In this document: piece after piece, positions 35,999-45,898 of the stretch | How positions within the stretch are numbered: the first letter of the stretch is position 1 | Layout of the letters: every line of letters begins with the position of its first letter | Assembly: GCF_040869045.1 (NCBI RefSeq) | Contig: NC_090321.1 | Coordinates: forward strand, 32,733,426-32,797,425 | Direction: 5' to 3' | Origin: Eurosta solidaginis | Taxonomy: Eukaryota; Arthropoda; Insecta; Diptera; Tephritidae | DNA length: 64,000 nt | The notes under the pieces: model-generated | What the model saw: only the letters and a program-made list of their open reading frames with translations | What the model was told of the DNA's origin: nothing | The model's database searches: none | Program-made: the position numbers and the translations under genes

Positions 35999-36259
35999 TA
36001 TCACGATGGCATATCTACTTACGTTTGTCAGAGTTCCGAATAATTAATTAGACGCACGCTAGTTTATTTAATGTTAAATGAAGAAAGTATTATTATTAGA
36101 AATAATGAATATACACTTTAATGTAATTTAAGTGAATTATGATTTTGTTAAATACGACGTTTCGTTCTGAAGGTTCGAGACAGACTGCTTCGTCTCGCTC
36201 ATTTCATTTCTCTCCTCAAATCGTCTTTTACTTAGTTAGAGTTGCCATGTCGGCTGACA
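35999..36259 (-). repeat. 5' LTR with adjacent tRNA-Leu-like primer site
   Basis: Identical to 35172-35432. Immediately inside it, on the plus strand at 35982-35995, AATCCCACTTCTGA matches the 3' part of insect tRNA-Leu as I remember it, which is where a primer-binding site belongs. The same bases are in frame with integrase (QKWDCH), so this position is also the deletion junction. Confidence 0.85.
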
Positions 36260-36423
36260 GTAGTATATTAGTAGTGACAATAAATTTGTGAATGTCAAAA
36301 GTTTTTGGGGAAATAATTCATTTTCTACTAAATATTTCGGGAATTGATATCGAGTTTTGTTGGTTTGTTCATCGTTTCAGAAATTGTTTGTAGAATACCG
36401 TGCGTTAGAATTTTATTAAAAAA

Positions 36424-36609
36424 TGCACTATCTCAAAACTTGTTTCAAAACCTCCCTATATGAGCATAAGTTCAATGCATTTTGTCATAAGAGGGAGTTA
36501 ATGAAAAGCATTCTAAGATGAAGCATTCTTCAATCTAACTCTAATATAGGGCGGTTTTGTGACAAATCATGAATTGGGAAATTTTTGAAAACTATTTTGA
36601 GATAGCACG
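36424..36609. mobile_element. Short inverted-repeat element (MITE candidate)
   Basis: TGCACTATCTCAAAACTTG at 36424 is mirrored by the reverse complement of TATTTTGAGATAGCACG ending at 36609. The arms are about 25 bp and imperfect. Length is about 186 bp and no convincing target duplication was found. Confidence 0.4.
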
Positions 36610-36973
36610 ATTTTGAACAGGCAGCCGACATGGGGTGATACTCTACTCAGCAGCCGCAATGAACTGACAGAAACAAAAATAAAAGAAAATGGTTTATTGT
36701 CTTAGAACTTTATATTCCTGCCTTGAGTTTGACAGAAGAGTTAAGCTTTTGTGTGGTGCTGCTACACAGGAAGTATTCACCTTTTTATTCTGAAATTTCG
36801 GAAAGCTCTTTTCCGTTAAGTATTCATGGAAGCGTTCCGGATAAACCGTTAATTTAGAATATTCGGAATACGTTCATTTGATATATGAAACAAGTAAATA
36901 CAAAATATTTAAAATTTAAACCGATTCCCCAAATTTTTAAATGGAGACGAATATTCCGAATATACGGAATTAA
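36610..36973. other. Unassigned sequence
   Basis: No gene or defined repeat. Some TTCCGGATAA and ATTCGGAATA words recur without regular spacing. Confidence 0.35.
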
Positions 36974-37385
36974 TAGAACAGAAGATCGACTTTTAATACG
37001 CGCCCAAAAATATTGAGAGAAGTGTCAAAAGACGCGCATTGACCTCGATAACTATAATTCGAAGAAGGAAATAAAAATTTGAGCTCGTTCAAAAGATATT
37101 GACGGAAAACCGAATAACGACCCCGGGTTGCGTTGGCGGCCTTCAGCCGAGCTTATAAAGTATTACCCTGGCCGGTCCACCAATAAGGTGGGATCAAAAT
37201 TAAATGCGCGCAAAATCCCTTTATACACAAAATCTTTTTGAGTGCACAAAACAATTACAACAATCACATGAAAATTGCCAACTTCAACTGGAAATACAAT
37301 TTTTCTTTTCCGCCTTCGGATTATTGTTGTCGAGGTCAATCTCTCGATATTTTTGGACGCGTATTAGCAGAAGACTTCTGTTCTA
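36974..37385. mobile_element. Fold-back element with ~90-110 bp inverted arms
   Basis: The left arm (36974-37080) starts TAGAACAGAAGATCGAC and contains CCCAAAAATATTGAGAGA and TTGACCTCGATAACTATAAT. The right arm (37298-37385) is its reverse complement with changes: CGAGGTCAATCTCTCGATAT, then TTTTTGGACGCG and CTTCTGTTCTA. The left arm has a 14-bp insertion relative to the right. The core (about 37081-37297) is GC-richer (CCCGGGTTGCGTTGGCGGCC). It has no coding capacity. Confidence 0.7.
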
Positions 37386-37493
37386 GACTTTTATCTGAAT
37401 AAGTTAACAGCCCAATGAGTACATTTCGTTATGACATCTCCATCATTTACTAATGACATTTTTACGTAAATCGATTTAATAGTGGAGGTTTTG

Positions 37494-37739
37494 CCATTGT
37501 GGATAAAACATTTGTACTGTCTTATCCGTCAACTGACTGCTTGACAATATGTTCAATATGGCAACTTTTTAGCGTTTTTACAGGGTGTTCAATATGGCGG
37601 CGCATAGGGCCGGCTATCTTCAGCGGGTGATAGAAAGAGATACAGAATGAGACATAGCCAATTACAAATCCGGTGGTCCGATCTATTTGTAATTTTGACG
37701 TCTATGCAGAAGTTATCACACTTGTCTTATCCACAATGG
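37494..37739. mobile_element. MITE candidate, 246 bp, 16-bp terminal repeats and 5-bp duplication
   Basis: CCATTGTGGATAAAAC (37494-37509) is inverted as GTCTTATCCACAATGG (37724-37739) with one mismatch in 16. TTTTG flanks both sides directly (37489-37493 and 37740-37744). I do not know the superfamily. Confidence 0.6.
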
Positions 37740-37744
37740 TTTTG

Positions 37745-38089
37745 ACGTTGAACGATGAATTTTGAAATGGTTTAGGTTTCGTATATTCATAGGTTTATGA
37801 AAGTGCACGATTTCTTGTTGTCCTCACTTTTCATAAAATTACCTATGTTCAATATTCAGCCATACTAATGGATCGAGGCGTAGTTAATAAATTCACTATA
37901 AACTTAAAAAAAAAAGGTTCTAAGGAATTATGCAGTTAAGTACCTTTCGGGTATTTGTAAACTAATTGCTTCCTATTTCTACTACTAATATTTTTTCGAA
38001 AATACGCAAAGAAATAACACAGTTAACGGATGTCAATTCGATTTAGGAGCAAAATGGCCGCAATTGTCAAAAAATTTGTATGCCGAGCA
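37745..38089. other. Unassigned sequence
   Basis: Nothing supported here. Confidence 0.35.
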
Positions 38090-38400
38090 AACCTCTTGCG
38101 ATTGAATCATGATTTGGAACCTTTTTAGAATGATTGAGGAATGCTGTTCGGGATAGTATCGGATATCATTTCGACATAATTTTGGTACTCCCTCGCGAAG
38201 CACTTTAGGAATGGTTTCTGAATCAAGTCGGAATAATTTCGGATGTGTGTCGGGTTCGATTTGGAACTTTTTCAGGATCCTTCTGGGATAATTTCTGAAA
38301 CATGAATGACGATGGGTTTTTGTTGGTATCAGTAATAGTTCGGAATTACTCCGGAACTAGTTTCGGATTAGTTTGGCATTGTTATATCACTTCTGCGGCC
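38090..38400. repeat. Decayed 11-bp-phased array, inverted relative to the satellite
   Basis: Reads in 11-base steps such as TTCGGGATAGT, ATCGGATATCA, TTTCGACATAA and later CAAGTCGGAAT, AATTTCGGATG. These are complements of the CGAAATGATCC-type satellite unit. It is strongly diverged and has no 89-bp order. Confidence 0.55.
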
Positions 38401-38559
38401 ATTAAGGCTATCCAAACAAGCAATCGTAAGAATTCGATCAGGGTACCTGATTTTAAACGTGGTTAAATTTAGTACTATATGGTGATAAAAACATAACAAC
38501 CCAACTCCTTTACTTTTACAAAGGACCTAGGCGGTAATTCCGTATAACCACATGGTATT

Positions 38560-38845
38560 AAATGTTGCATGCGTTAGCGAAGGTGCCCTGAGCTTGCCAG
38601 GCAAAGACTCCAGCTATTAGGAGTGATACAGCTGTCAGATATAGCAGCAGCAAGCCACTTGCCATCCTAGGAAGCTTCTAGTATTTTCCAAGAGGACGGA
38701 GTTATTTTATAACATTGGTCCTGGTTTTTGATGTGGTTTTTCATTTTGGTCGTTAAAACAAACTTCTGGTAACACCACGGACTCATTCAGTCTATGTGAG
38801 GTCCTCATGGACCGGCCAGTTGAACCTAACCTTACCTAGCGAAGT
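38560..38845 (+). mobile_element. LINE 3' end, 5'-truncated (same family as 18446)
   Basis: GACTCCAGCTATTAGGAGTG, TTTTCCAAGAGGACGGAGTT and GGACCGGCCAGTTGAACC align in order with 18900-19125. Only the end of the ORF2 region and the 3' UTR remain. Confidence 0.75.
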
Positions 38846-39149
38846 TTGGGATTTGGGGCCTGTTAAAAAATTAGTCATAAAACCCAAAACCCTTTGTAAG
38901 CAAAATCATATCGTACTGATTTCTAATATATCAAATATTCTATTGCCTCTCAAACTATAGTACACTTTTCAAATCAAACAGCCTGAAAGTATGTGATCGT
39001 ATATACAAAGGTTATTTTCTGGATCAGAACGGGCTATTTTGCACAGAAACAATAATAATAGCAAAGATGCCGTTATTTCAGATTTCGAAAAAATACATTG
39101 GGCTCAAAGCGCACGAGGTTGAAATGTATTAAACATTACCATGTCTCTG
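38846..39149. other. Low-copy sequence with an early member of the next repeat
   Basis: AACAGCCTGAAAGTATGTGA near 38978 and CGGGCTATTTTGCACAGAAA near 39030 match the text of the 52-bp repeat and its right flank (39330). A ~110-bp block has therefore been duplicated around 39060-39150. Confidence 0.5.
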
Positions 39150-39335
39150 AAAATAAAATTCAATTTTCAAACAAATCAGCCTAAGAGTATGTGATTATAA
39201 ATATATTGATTATTTTTCTCAACCCAATCAGCCTAAAGGTATGTGATTTTAAATATATTGATTATTTTTCTCAACCCAATCAGCCTAAAAGTATGTGATT
39301 TTAAATATATTGGGTATTTTCCGGTTTAGGACGGG
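39150..39335. repeat. 52-bp tandem repeat, about three units
   Basis: CAGCCTAA starts at 39177, 39229 and 39281, exactly 52 bp apart, each followed by GTATGTGATT and AAATATATTG. The last two units are almost identical. Confidence 0.85.
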
Positions 39336-39729
39336 CTATTTTGCATAGAAGCATTAGTAGCCTGGAACTTAAAATTTGAAGCAATACCTTGAGTTAAAAA
39401 TTTGTTTAAGTCTTGTTTTACTTTTTTTTTTATATTGGTTAATTTTTGAAGATTCTGGAAACAAGGAAAGAAAAAATATGCCTAAGGTAAGCTTTAGGCC
39501 TTCAATCTCTAGGACAAAGAAACAAATCTGACAGACACAAAATGATTTTCAATTACTTTTTATATACAAGTTTAACAAATAAGACCAGCAAAGTTGCTCC
39601 AATCTCCCTAGAGAGTAGAAAATGAGGCTGCATTTGTATCCCACGTTTGCGAAACTAACACTCCTGCTACTACCAATAGCTTTAGATTAGATTTTGAAGC
39701 AGCTTTTAGGCTGAGATCTAGAACCTTTT
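39336..39729. other. Unassigned sequence
   Basis: No gene or repeat recognised. Confidence 0.35.
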
Positions 39730-40257
39730 TATACTCAGCTGAGCAGAGCTCACAGAGTATATTAATTTTGTTGGCATAACGGTACCCCGTAACGGCATAA
39801 ACTAATCGAGATAGATATAGACTTCTATATATCAAAATGATCTGGGCGAAAATATAAATTCATTTAGCAATGTTCGTCCGTCTGTCCGTGTACACGATAG
39901 CTTGAGTAAATTTTGAGATATCTTAATGGAATTTGGTATGTGAATTCCTGGGCACTCATCTCAGATCGCTATTTAAAGTGAACGAAATCGGACTATAACC
40001 ACGCCCACTTTTTCGATATCGAAAATTTCTAAAAACCGAAAAAGTGCGATAATTCATTACCAAAGACGGATAAAGCGATGCAACTTGGTAGATGGGTTGA
40101 CCTTATGACACAGAATAGAAAATATGTAAAATGTTGGACAATGAGCGTGTCATCGCCCACTTTTAAAAGAAGGTAATTTAAAAGTTTTGCAAGCTATAAT
40201 TTGGCAGCTGAGTATGTAATGTTCGGTTACACCCGAACTTAGCCTTCCTTACTTGTT
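39730..40257 (+). mobile_element. HINE, short form, plus orientation
   Basis: 5' end TTATACTCAGCTGAGCAGAG then CTCACAGAGTATATTAATTT. The CCGTCCGTCTGTCCGTGT run, ACCACGCCCACTTTTTCG and TCGATATCGAAA boxes follow. The 3' end has GGCAGCTGAGTATGTAATG, hairpin GTTCGGTTACACCCGAAC and CTTCCTTACTTGTT. It shares with the 29033 copy the direct junction of CAAATT(A) core to CAGCTGAGTATG (in this orientation), so both derive from one shortened source. It is 0.53 kb and non-autonomous. Confidence 0.8.
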
Positions 40258-41340
40258 ATGTATGCAATTTATAACATAAAACCTGGTGATTAATTGGGGT
40301 TATCTATCTGGTCTTTTGCTAACACGGTGGATATGCTCATACCACATATTTGAGGGCTTAACTCACCGACTAGGTTAACCTGACCTTCTAATAAAAAAAA
40401 AGTAACAAACTTTGCTTAAATTAATGGAAATAATATTATAAATGCGCTTTGCTAACTGTACCCAAATTACTTAGCTACTTTCAAAAAATTTCAGTTTTCC
40501 ATCAAATCGAATAAGTAAGGTTTTTGATACATACATATACATAAATAACTTTTAAATTTCGCCAACAAAAATAAACTTACAAGCACACAAACTGCTCCCA
40601 AAACACTGACTAAATGGTCCTGATGTTACTGACATCCACTTTTACAGACTTCAGGTTTTGCATAACTTACTTTCATTCAACAAAATGTTTTCATTACAAA
40701 TTTATTTTCAATTATTGTAATCATTTTTACTTTGTAAACGAGTAAAAGTAAAAATATAAGTCAACAAGCATGCAAAGTGTGTACAATTCAAAGTATAAAG
40801 CACAATAAAAATATTTATTTCCTACCATTAATAAAACACCACTTAAAAGTTCTTGCTTAAAGTTTTTTTATTGTGATTTAATTAATTTAACTTTTCATTC
40901 TGCAACCTTTTTTGAAAACTTGCCGCATCAATGTGCAACCATTAATGGAATGTGAGAAAAAATATGTATTATATTTTAGTAATAAATAAGAAGCTGAAAG
41001 TTGATATGCCCAAAAAATGGCATCAAACAATTCTGAACTTTTGATGTGAGTCAAAGGTGTCCCAAGAGAGGATGTGACCTTTGTACAGCGGTTAGGCACC
41101 TTTTTTAACTGATTAAAAATAAATCATGAAACAAAGCTACTTGAAAGTGTAAAAGAGTACAGCGCATTGATTTGAAATTCGACTACCTCTCAAACTGTGC
41201 TTTAGTTTACTAGTCAACCAGTTTGAAAATGTGTGACTATAGTCGCAGCTCTGACTTTCTTGTAGACTAATAATAACTAGAGTTGAAATTCAACCACTGC
41301 AGTGGTCACTAAGTATACCACATACAACAATAATACAACC
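40258..41340. other. Unassigned AT-rich sequence
   Basis: No supported gene, RNA or repeat. Confidence 0.4.
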
Positions 41341-41670
41341 TAATTTTTCCTTTCTTCCTTTTCCTTTCCTTTTCTTTCCTTTCCTTTACTTTCCTCTCCT
41401 TGGCATTTTATTGTTTTTTCATTTGCTTTCATTCCTTTTCTTTTCTCTCATTTCATTTTCTGACTTTCCTTTTTTTTATAAAGGTGTTTTTTTATTTCAT
41501 TTTGTTTCATTTTATTTTGTTTATTTTATTTTATTTTACTTTATTTTGTTTTTTTATTTGTTTGTATTTTTTTTTCTTTTATTTATTTTTTATTTTTTTT
41601 ATATTATTTTTGATTTATTTTATTTTATGTGAGTTTATTTTATTTTATTTAAATTTATTTTATTTTGTTT
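41341..41670. repeat. Pyrimidine-rich low-complexity tract
   Basis: Runs of TTTCC/TTCCTTTTCC to about 41410 grade into TTTTATTTTA. Purines are rare on the plus strand for about 330 bp. The two Phe-rich open frames here (41400-41672) are compositional and not genes. A SINE is inserted at its right side. Confidence 0.9.
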
Positions 41671-42032
41671 GAAATAAAAATAAATGTAAGGCGCGATAAC
41701 CTCCGAAGAGATCTAAGGCCGAGCTTTTCTTCCAATTTGCGTCGTGCTCCTATTGATTTTCCCTACAAATAGGCCGGACTGGACCTACATGTTTTATGCC
41801 GACTCCGAACGGCATCTGCAAGGCAGATAAGTTTTCACTGAGAGCTTTTCATGGCAGAAATACACCCGGAGCGCTTGCCAAACACTGCCGAGGGGCGACC
41901 CCGCTTAGAAAAATTTTCTTCTAATTGAAAAACCTTATTTCTAAAATGTTGATGTAGCTTTGCCCGGGGTGTGAACCCAGGGCATACGGTGTGGTAGGCG
42001 GAGCACGCTACCATCACACCACGGTGGCCGCC
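41671..42032 (-). mobile_element. tRNA-derived SINE, near complete
   Basis: Matches 29359-29725 closely over its length: tail GGCGCGATAACCTCCGAAG at the left, body GCATCTGCAAGGCAGATAAG, and head GGCGGAGCACGCTACCATCA then CACCACGGTGGCCGCC at the right. The B box is slightly changed (complement of GGTGTGAACCCAGG). It sits within TTTTATTTTA low-complexity DNA, which masks any target duplication. Confidence 0.88.
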
Positions 42033-42094
42033 GTGTTTTACTTTATTTTATTTTATGTGATTTTATTACATTTTTTTTATTGGTAGATTTGTAT

Positions 42095-42964
42095 TGAAAA
42101 TGAGCGAAATCGGATGATAACCACGACCACTTTTTATATATATAAAATTTTGGAAAACACAAAAAAACTGATAATTTAGTGACTAATACACCTAGAATGT
42201 TGAATGGACTAATATTGAGATTCTCGATAAAAATTAGAAAAAAAAATTTAAAGTGGGCGTGGCACTGCCCACCTGTGATAAAATAAATTTTACAAATATT
42301 ACTAATCATAAATCAAAAATCGTTAAATCTATCGTAACAAAATTCGGCAGAGAGGTTGCCTTTACTCTAAGGAATGCTTTGAAGAAAAATTAACCAAATC
42401 GGTTAAGTATATATAAAAGATCTTTAAAATAGTCGTGCACGAATAAAATAAGCTATATCTTTGCAAAAAAGTGGTTTATATCAATGGTATTTCATTTCCC
42501 AAGTGGACCTACAACAATAAATAGGAAAAACTTCAAATATAAAAAATGGGCGTGGCACCGCCCTTTTATGACTAAGCAATTTTCTATGTTTCGGGAGCCA
42601 TAACTCGAAGAAAAGTTAACGGATCTTAATAAAATTGGGTACATATATTTTCCCTATAGCAAGAAATATTTCTAGCAAAAATGGCCGGGATCGGTTAAAG
42701 GTCACGGCAAATTAGATATAAAATAAGTTTAAAAGGGTCGTAGACTAGAATAACAAGTTATAACTTAGCAAGAAGTAGTGTCGTATCAACGATATTTCAC
42801 TTATCAAGTTTTACTCTAAGAGTAAATGGGAGACATTTTTTTAAACGGGCGGTGCGACGTGTTATATAGAAAAGTAATTTATCTGAAATGAAATATATAA
42901 TTGAAGCTCACGCTGATTATATAATAATCGGTTTCACCTGAACTTAGACACCTTTACTTGTTTT
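42095..42964 (+). mobile_element. Old HINE-like element
   Basis: It has the GTGGGCGTGGCACTGCCCAC and GGGCGTGGCACCGCCC boxes and AAATCGG phrases typical of the HINE core. The 3' end AATCGGTTTCACCTGAACTT then AGACACCTTTACTTGTTTT is a diverged form of the hairpin and CTTACTTGTT end. The 5' end is not clear. It is probably a different, older subfamily. Confidence 0.55.
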
Positions 42965-43674
42965 GTTTGGTTTTTATTTTATTTTTTTTTTTTGTATTTT
43001 TTTTTTTTATATGATGCCCGAAAAGCGCATTCTGCTTAGTAGTCGTAAGGGTTCCGTCCAATTTTTACTAGACTATTATTATAGATGCAGTCTGGGTAAA
43101 AAGGATAAAACCGACTGAAGAGGAAACCCATTTAATTGTTTTTAGATTAATGAAATTGAACCTCTTAACACGTGTTTTGCTAAAATATCAAAGTAAAATT
43201 CATCAAGACTATATATTAGGACACCTTTTGTCTGTCGACCTAATGAAAGCCACCTTTAAAGATTGTTTTATATAAAGCACCTTTTACGTATCGCTAGAAG
43301 GACCCTGCATCCGAGACCGTCTAGAAAGAGCTAGACATAACATAAACAGACAACACTAGTTGGTGTCATTCAAAAAAAGCATTAACAAACTGAAAATGGA
43401 CTTACTTTATTAAACTTGGAAGGACCCTAATTTAAAAAGGAAAAATCTAGCCAGACCGTTAACACAATCGTCCACATTTTCTAGCCCTGATGTCATAAAA
43501 AGTATTTATGTAGTAAGATTCGTTCGCCTTTTAACCAGAGCCAGTACTGCATAAAATCATCAAGAGCTGTATATGAATATGGTATGGTATAGAACTTTCG
43601 ATGTCTAAACATCTAATTTGACAAGAGGGTAGTGGAAAGTAAAGACGAGAAATCAAAACCGAAACCGGATGCTC
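42965..43674. other. Unassigned sequence
   Basis: No gene or RNA recognised. It opens with a T-rich tract (42970-43010). Confidence 0.4.
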
Positions 43675-44050
43675 TGTTATCTATTTGTTTTCGACACGCT
43701 AACGGGTCGCTATCGATAACAATCGTCTGATAGACGAGTTGTTGGTTTGTTGTTGAAGAGTTACGGGCATTTTATCCATTTTTTCCACTTGTTATCGCTT
43801 TGTTAACCATTTTTTATCGGTATTGAACTATCGATTTGTGATAGAAAATTTAGTGGATTGTTATCGTCTTTTAATCGGCTTATTAACGAAAAATTTTCGA
43901 TTTACTCTCAAAAGGTTAACGATTTGTTACCGACGAGTTATTCGCGTGTTATGGATTTGTTATCGTTATGGTTCTGTACTCGGTGTATTATCGTTTTATT
44001 ATCGACAAGTTACCGGTTTATTTCCGAAATATTATATGTCTTCTATACGG
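43675..44050. repeat. Degenerate 11-bp-phased array, TTATCG type (copy 2, inverted)
   Basis: Read in 11-base steps: TTATCGCTTTG, TTAACCATTTT, TTATCGGTATT; after one phase slip, AAATTTTCGAT (approximate), AGGTTAACGAT, TTGTTACCGAC, GAGTTATTCGC, GTGTTATGGAT, TTGTTATCGTT. The consensus TTGTTATCGAT is the complement of the arrays at 20636 and 52313. The 115-codon frame across it is incidental. Confidence 0.65.
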
Positions 44051-44406
44051 ACACTTGTATGTTCACACATCGAACTTGACGAGTATTTGGTACTCACGTC
44101 TTTTTTTGTAGTGTACCACGATTTTAATTTTATTGCTTATTTTTCCCAGATAAGTAAATCTCACCGTTAAATAAAATTACAGTATTATCAGTAGGAGAAT
44201 TAAATAAACAAGCTAATACTAATAAATTATAACGGACAATTAGATAAAAAATCGTTGAAAAAATTTATAATCTATGCAAATTAATTTAAGTTGAAACTCA
44301 TTTCATTTCAATGATGCTGATATAAGAGCACGATAAGATGATGGAGAGATTACGTCTTCGGTGCGACTTTGTTTTTAAGTGGCGTATATGTAGCCCACAA
44401 TAATCG
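44051..44406. other. Unassigned sequence
   Basis: Nothing supported. This is the target region of the RTE insertion that follows. Confidence 0.35.
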
Positions 44407-44420
44407 AATAACCTACAGCT

Positions 44421-45064
44421 TACTTACTTACTTACTTACTTAATTGGCGCTTAACCGTCTAAACGGTTATGGCCGTCCAACAAGGCGCGCCAGTCGCTCC
44501 TTCGCTCCGCCAACCGGCGCCAATTGGTCACACCAAGGGAGTTTAAATCGTTTTCCACCTGGTCCTTCCAACGGAGTGGGGGCCGCCCTCTACCTCTGCT
44601 TCCATAGGCGGGTTCCGATAGAAACACTTTCTTGGCCGGAGCATCATCTTTCATTTGCATAACATGGCCTAGCCAGCGCAGCCGCTGCGTTTTAATTCGC
44701 TGGACTATGTTGATGTCTGCGTATAGCTCGTACAGCTCATCATTAAATCTTCTTCGGTACTCGCCATCGCCAACGCGTAGAGGTCCATAAATCTTTCGAA
44801 GAACTTTTCTCTCGAACACTCCCAAAGCCGCTTCATCTGCTGTTGTCATGGTCCATGCTTCTGCCCCATATAACAGGACGGGTACGATAAGTGACTTGTA
44901 GAGTATGATTTTCGTTCGACGAGAGAGGACTTTACTTTTCAATTGCCTACCTAATCCAAAGTAGCATTTATTGGCAAGATTGATTCTTCGCTGGATTTCA
45001 GTGCTGATGTTGTTGCTAGTGTTGATGCTGGTTCCCAAATAAACGAAGTCTTTTACTATTTCGA
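44421..45064 (-). mobile_element. RTE-clade LINE, 5'-truncated, with 14-bp target duplication
   Basis: A 644-bp insertion with the exact duplication AATAACCTACAGCT at 44407-44420 and 45065-45078. The 3' end is at the left with ACTTACTTACTTACTTAATT, the tandem ACTT tail typical of RTE elements instead of poly(A). It carries about 200 uninterrupted C-terminal codons: EIVKDFVYLGTSINTSNNIS, LLYGAEAWTMTTADEAALGV, LRWLGHVMQMKDDAPAKKVF and RGRGRPPLRWKDQVENDLNS. The frame runs on into host DNA as far as 45113 by chance. The intact frame shows that it is young. Confidence 0.92.
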
Positions 45065-45078
45065 AATAACCTACAGCT

Positions 45079-45898
45079 GCGAGCGTGAAAATAGCAGTGG
45101 CAAATTTTATCAAATGTCATCTTTTAAAACCGCTTTTTTAATTTTAATCACTCAAGCAAAAATTTACATAAATTTTGTAACTGAAGCTATGCAAACACAT
45201 CTCAAAAGTGTTTTCAAAAAAACTCGTAAGTTTTTCAGAAATATTAAACTTTTTATTTGAATTTCGTGAATTTTTTGACTATGCCATCTTACAGCACAAC
45301 TTATTCTAGTCCAACAAAGAACACGTTGTAATTCTCTCAAAAACCGTATTGATTTTTGACAATTTTTATTTTTTTTTCGAAGGCATTTTGATATTTGCTT
45401 CCATCGTCAGGAAAAAATTGGTAAAATCCATGCGAATTTCGAGGAACTTGTTACTTGTACTTTGTTAGACTTGAACTCATTGGGATAGAAAGCTGCACGC
45501 TCAAAATGAGTTCTGAAAACTATAAATAAAAATTTTGGAACCTCTTTCTAAAACGTTTTTGATAGTAGCTTGCTTTGTTTACTAAACCTATTTTTTTTAT
45601 TTTTTATTTTTAATCACTCATGAAATAATGTACATAAATTTTGTGTCTGAAACTATGCAAATCAATCTTAAAAACGCTTTTGAAAAAATTCGAAAATTTT
45701 ACAAAAAGTTCAAACTTTTTATTACGAGTTTTGTGAATTGTTTTGAGTATACAGTCTTATAGCCCAACCAATTCTAGTTCAACAAAGTACGAGATATAAT
45801 TCGCTCAAAAATCGTATTGATTTTTGACAAATTTTTTCCGAACGCATTTTAATATTTTCTTCCGTACGAATAGCGCAAATATTTATTTTTATATGAAA
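45079..45898. repeat. AT-rich ~460-500 bp satellite, left part
   Basis: Units recognisable by TTAATCACTCA at 45148 and 45606, by TATTGATTTTTGACAA near 45348 and 45816, and by CATCGTCAGGAAAAAATTGG near 45404. The array is cut by the HINE at 45899-50288 and resumes at 50290. Confidence 0.8.

Larger units (their letters stand above)
35172..36259 (-). mobile_element. Ty3/gypsy LTR retrotransposon, large internal deletion derivative
   Basis: Two identical 261-bp LTRs (35172-35432 and 35999-36259) flank only about 566 bp of internal DNA, and a 4-bp duplication GTAG lies at 35168-35171 and 36260-36263. The internal part encodes just the C-terminal tail of integrase; gag, protease, RT and RNase H are absent. 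LTR identity implies recent insertion. Minus-strand termini are TGTCAG and GTGATA. The family may be mdg3/micropia-like if the tRNA-Leu-type primer site is real. Confidence 0.9.

Noticed and set aside
41400..41672. Phe-rich 90- and 73-codon ORFs that look like membrane proteins
   Set aside because: They are translations of a TTT/TTA low-complexity tract.
44010..44170. Continuation of the 115-codon ORF at 43823 as a gene
   Set aside because: It traverses the 11-bp TTATCG array and then unremarkable DNA; no domain.
45065..45113. Start of a gene at 45113 for the 220-codon minus frame
   Set aside because: The first ~16 codons come from host DNA outside the 14-bp target duplication; the frame continues by chance.
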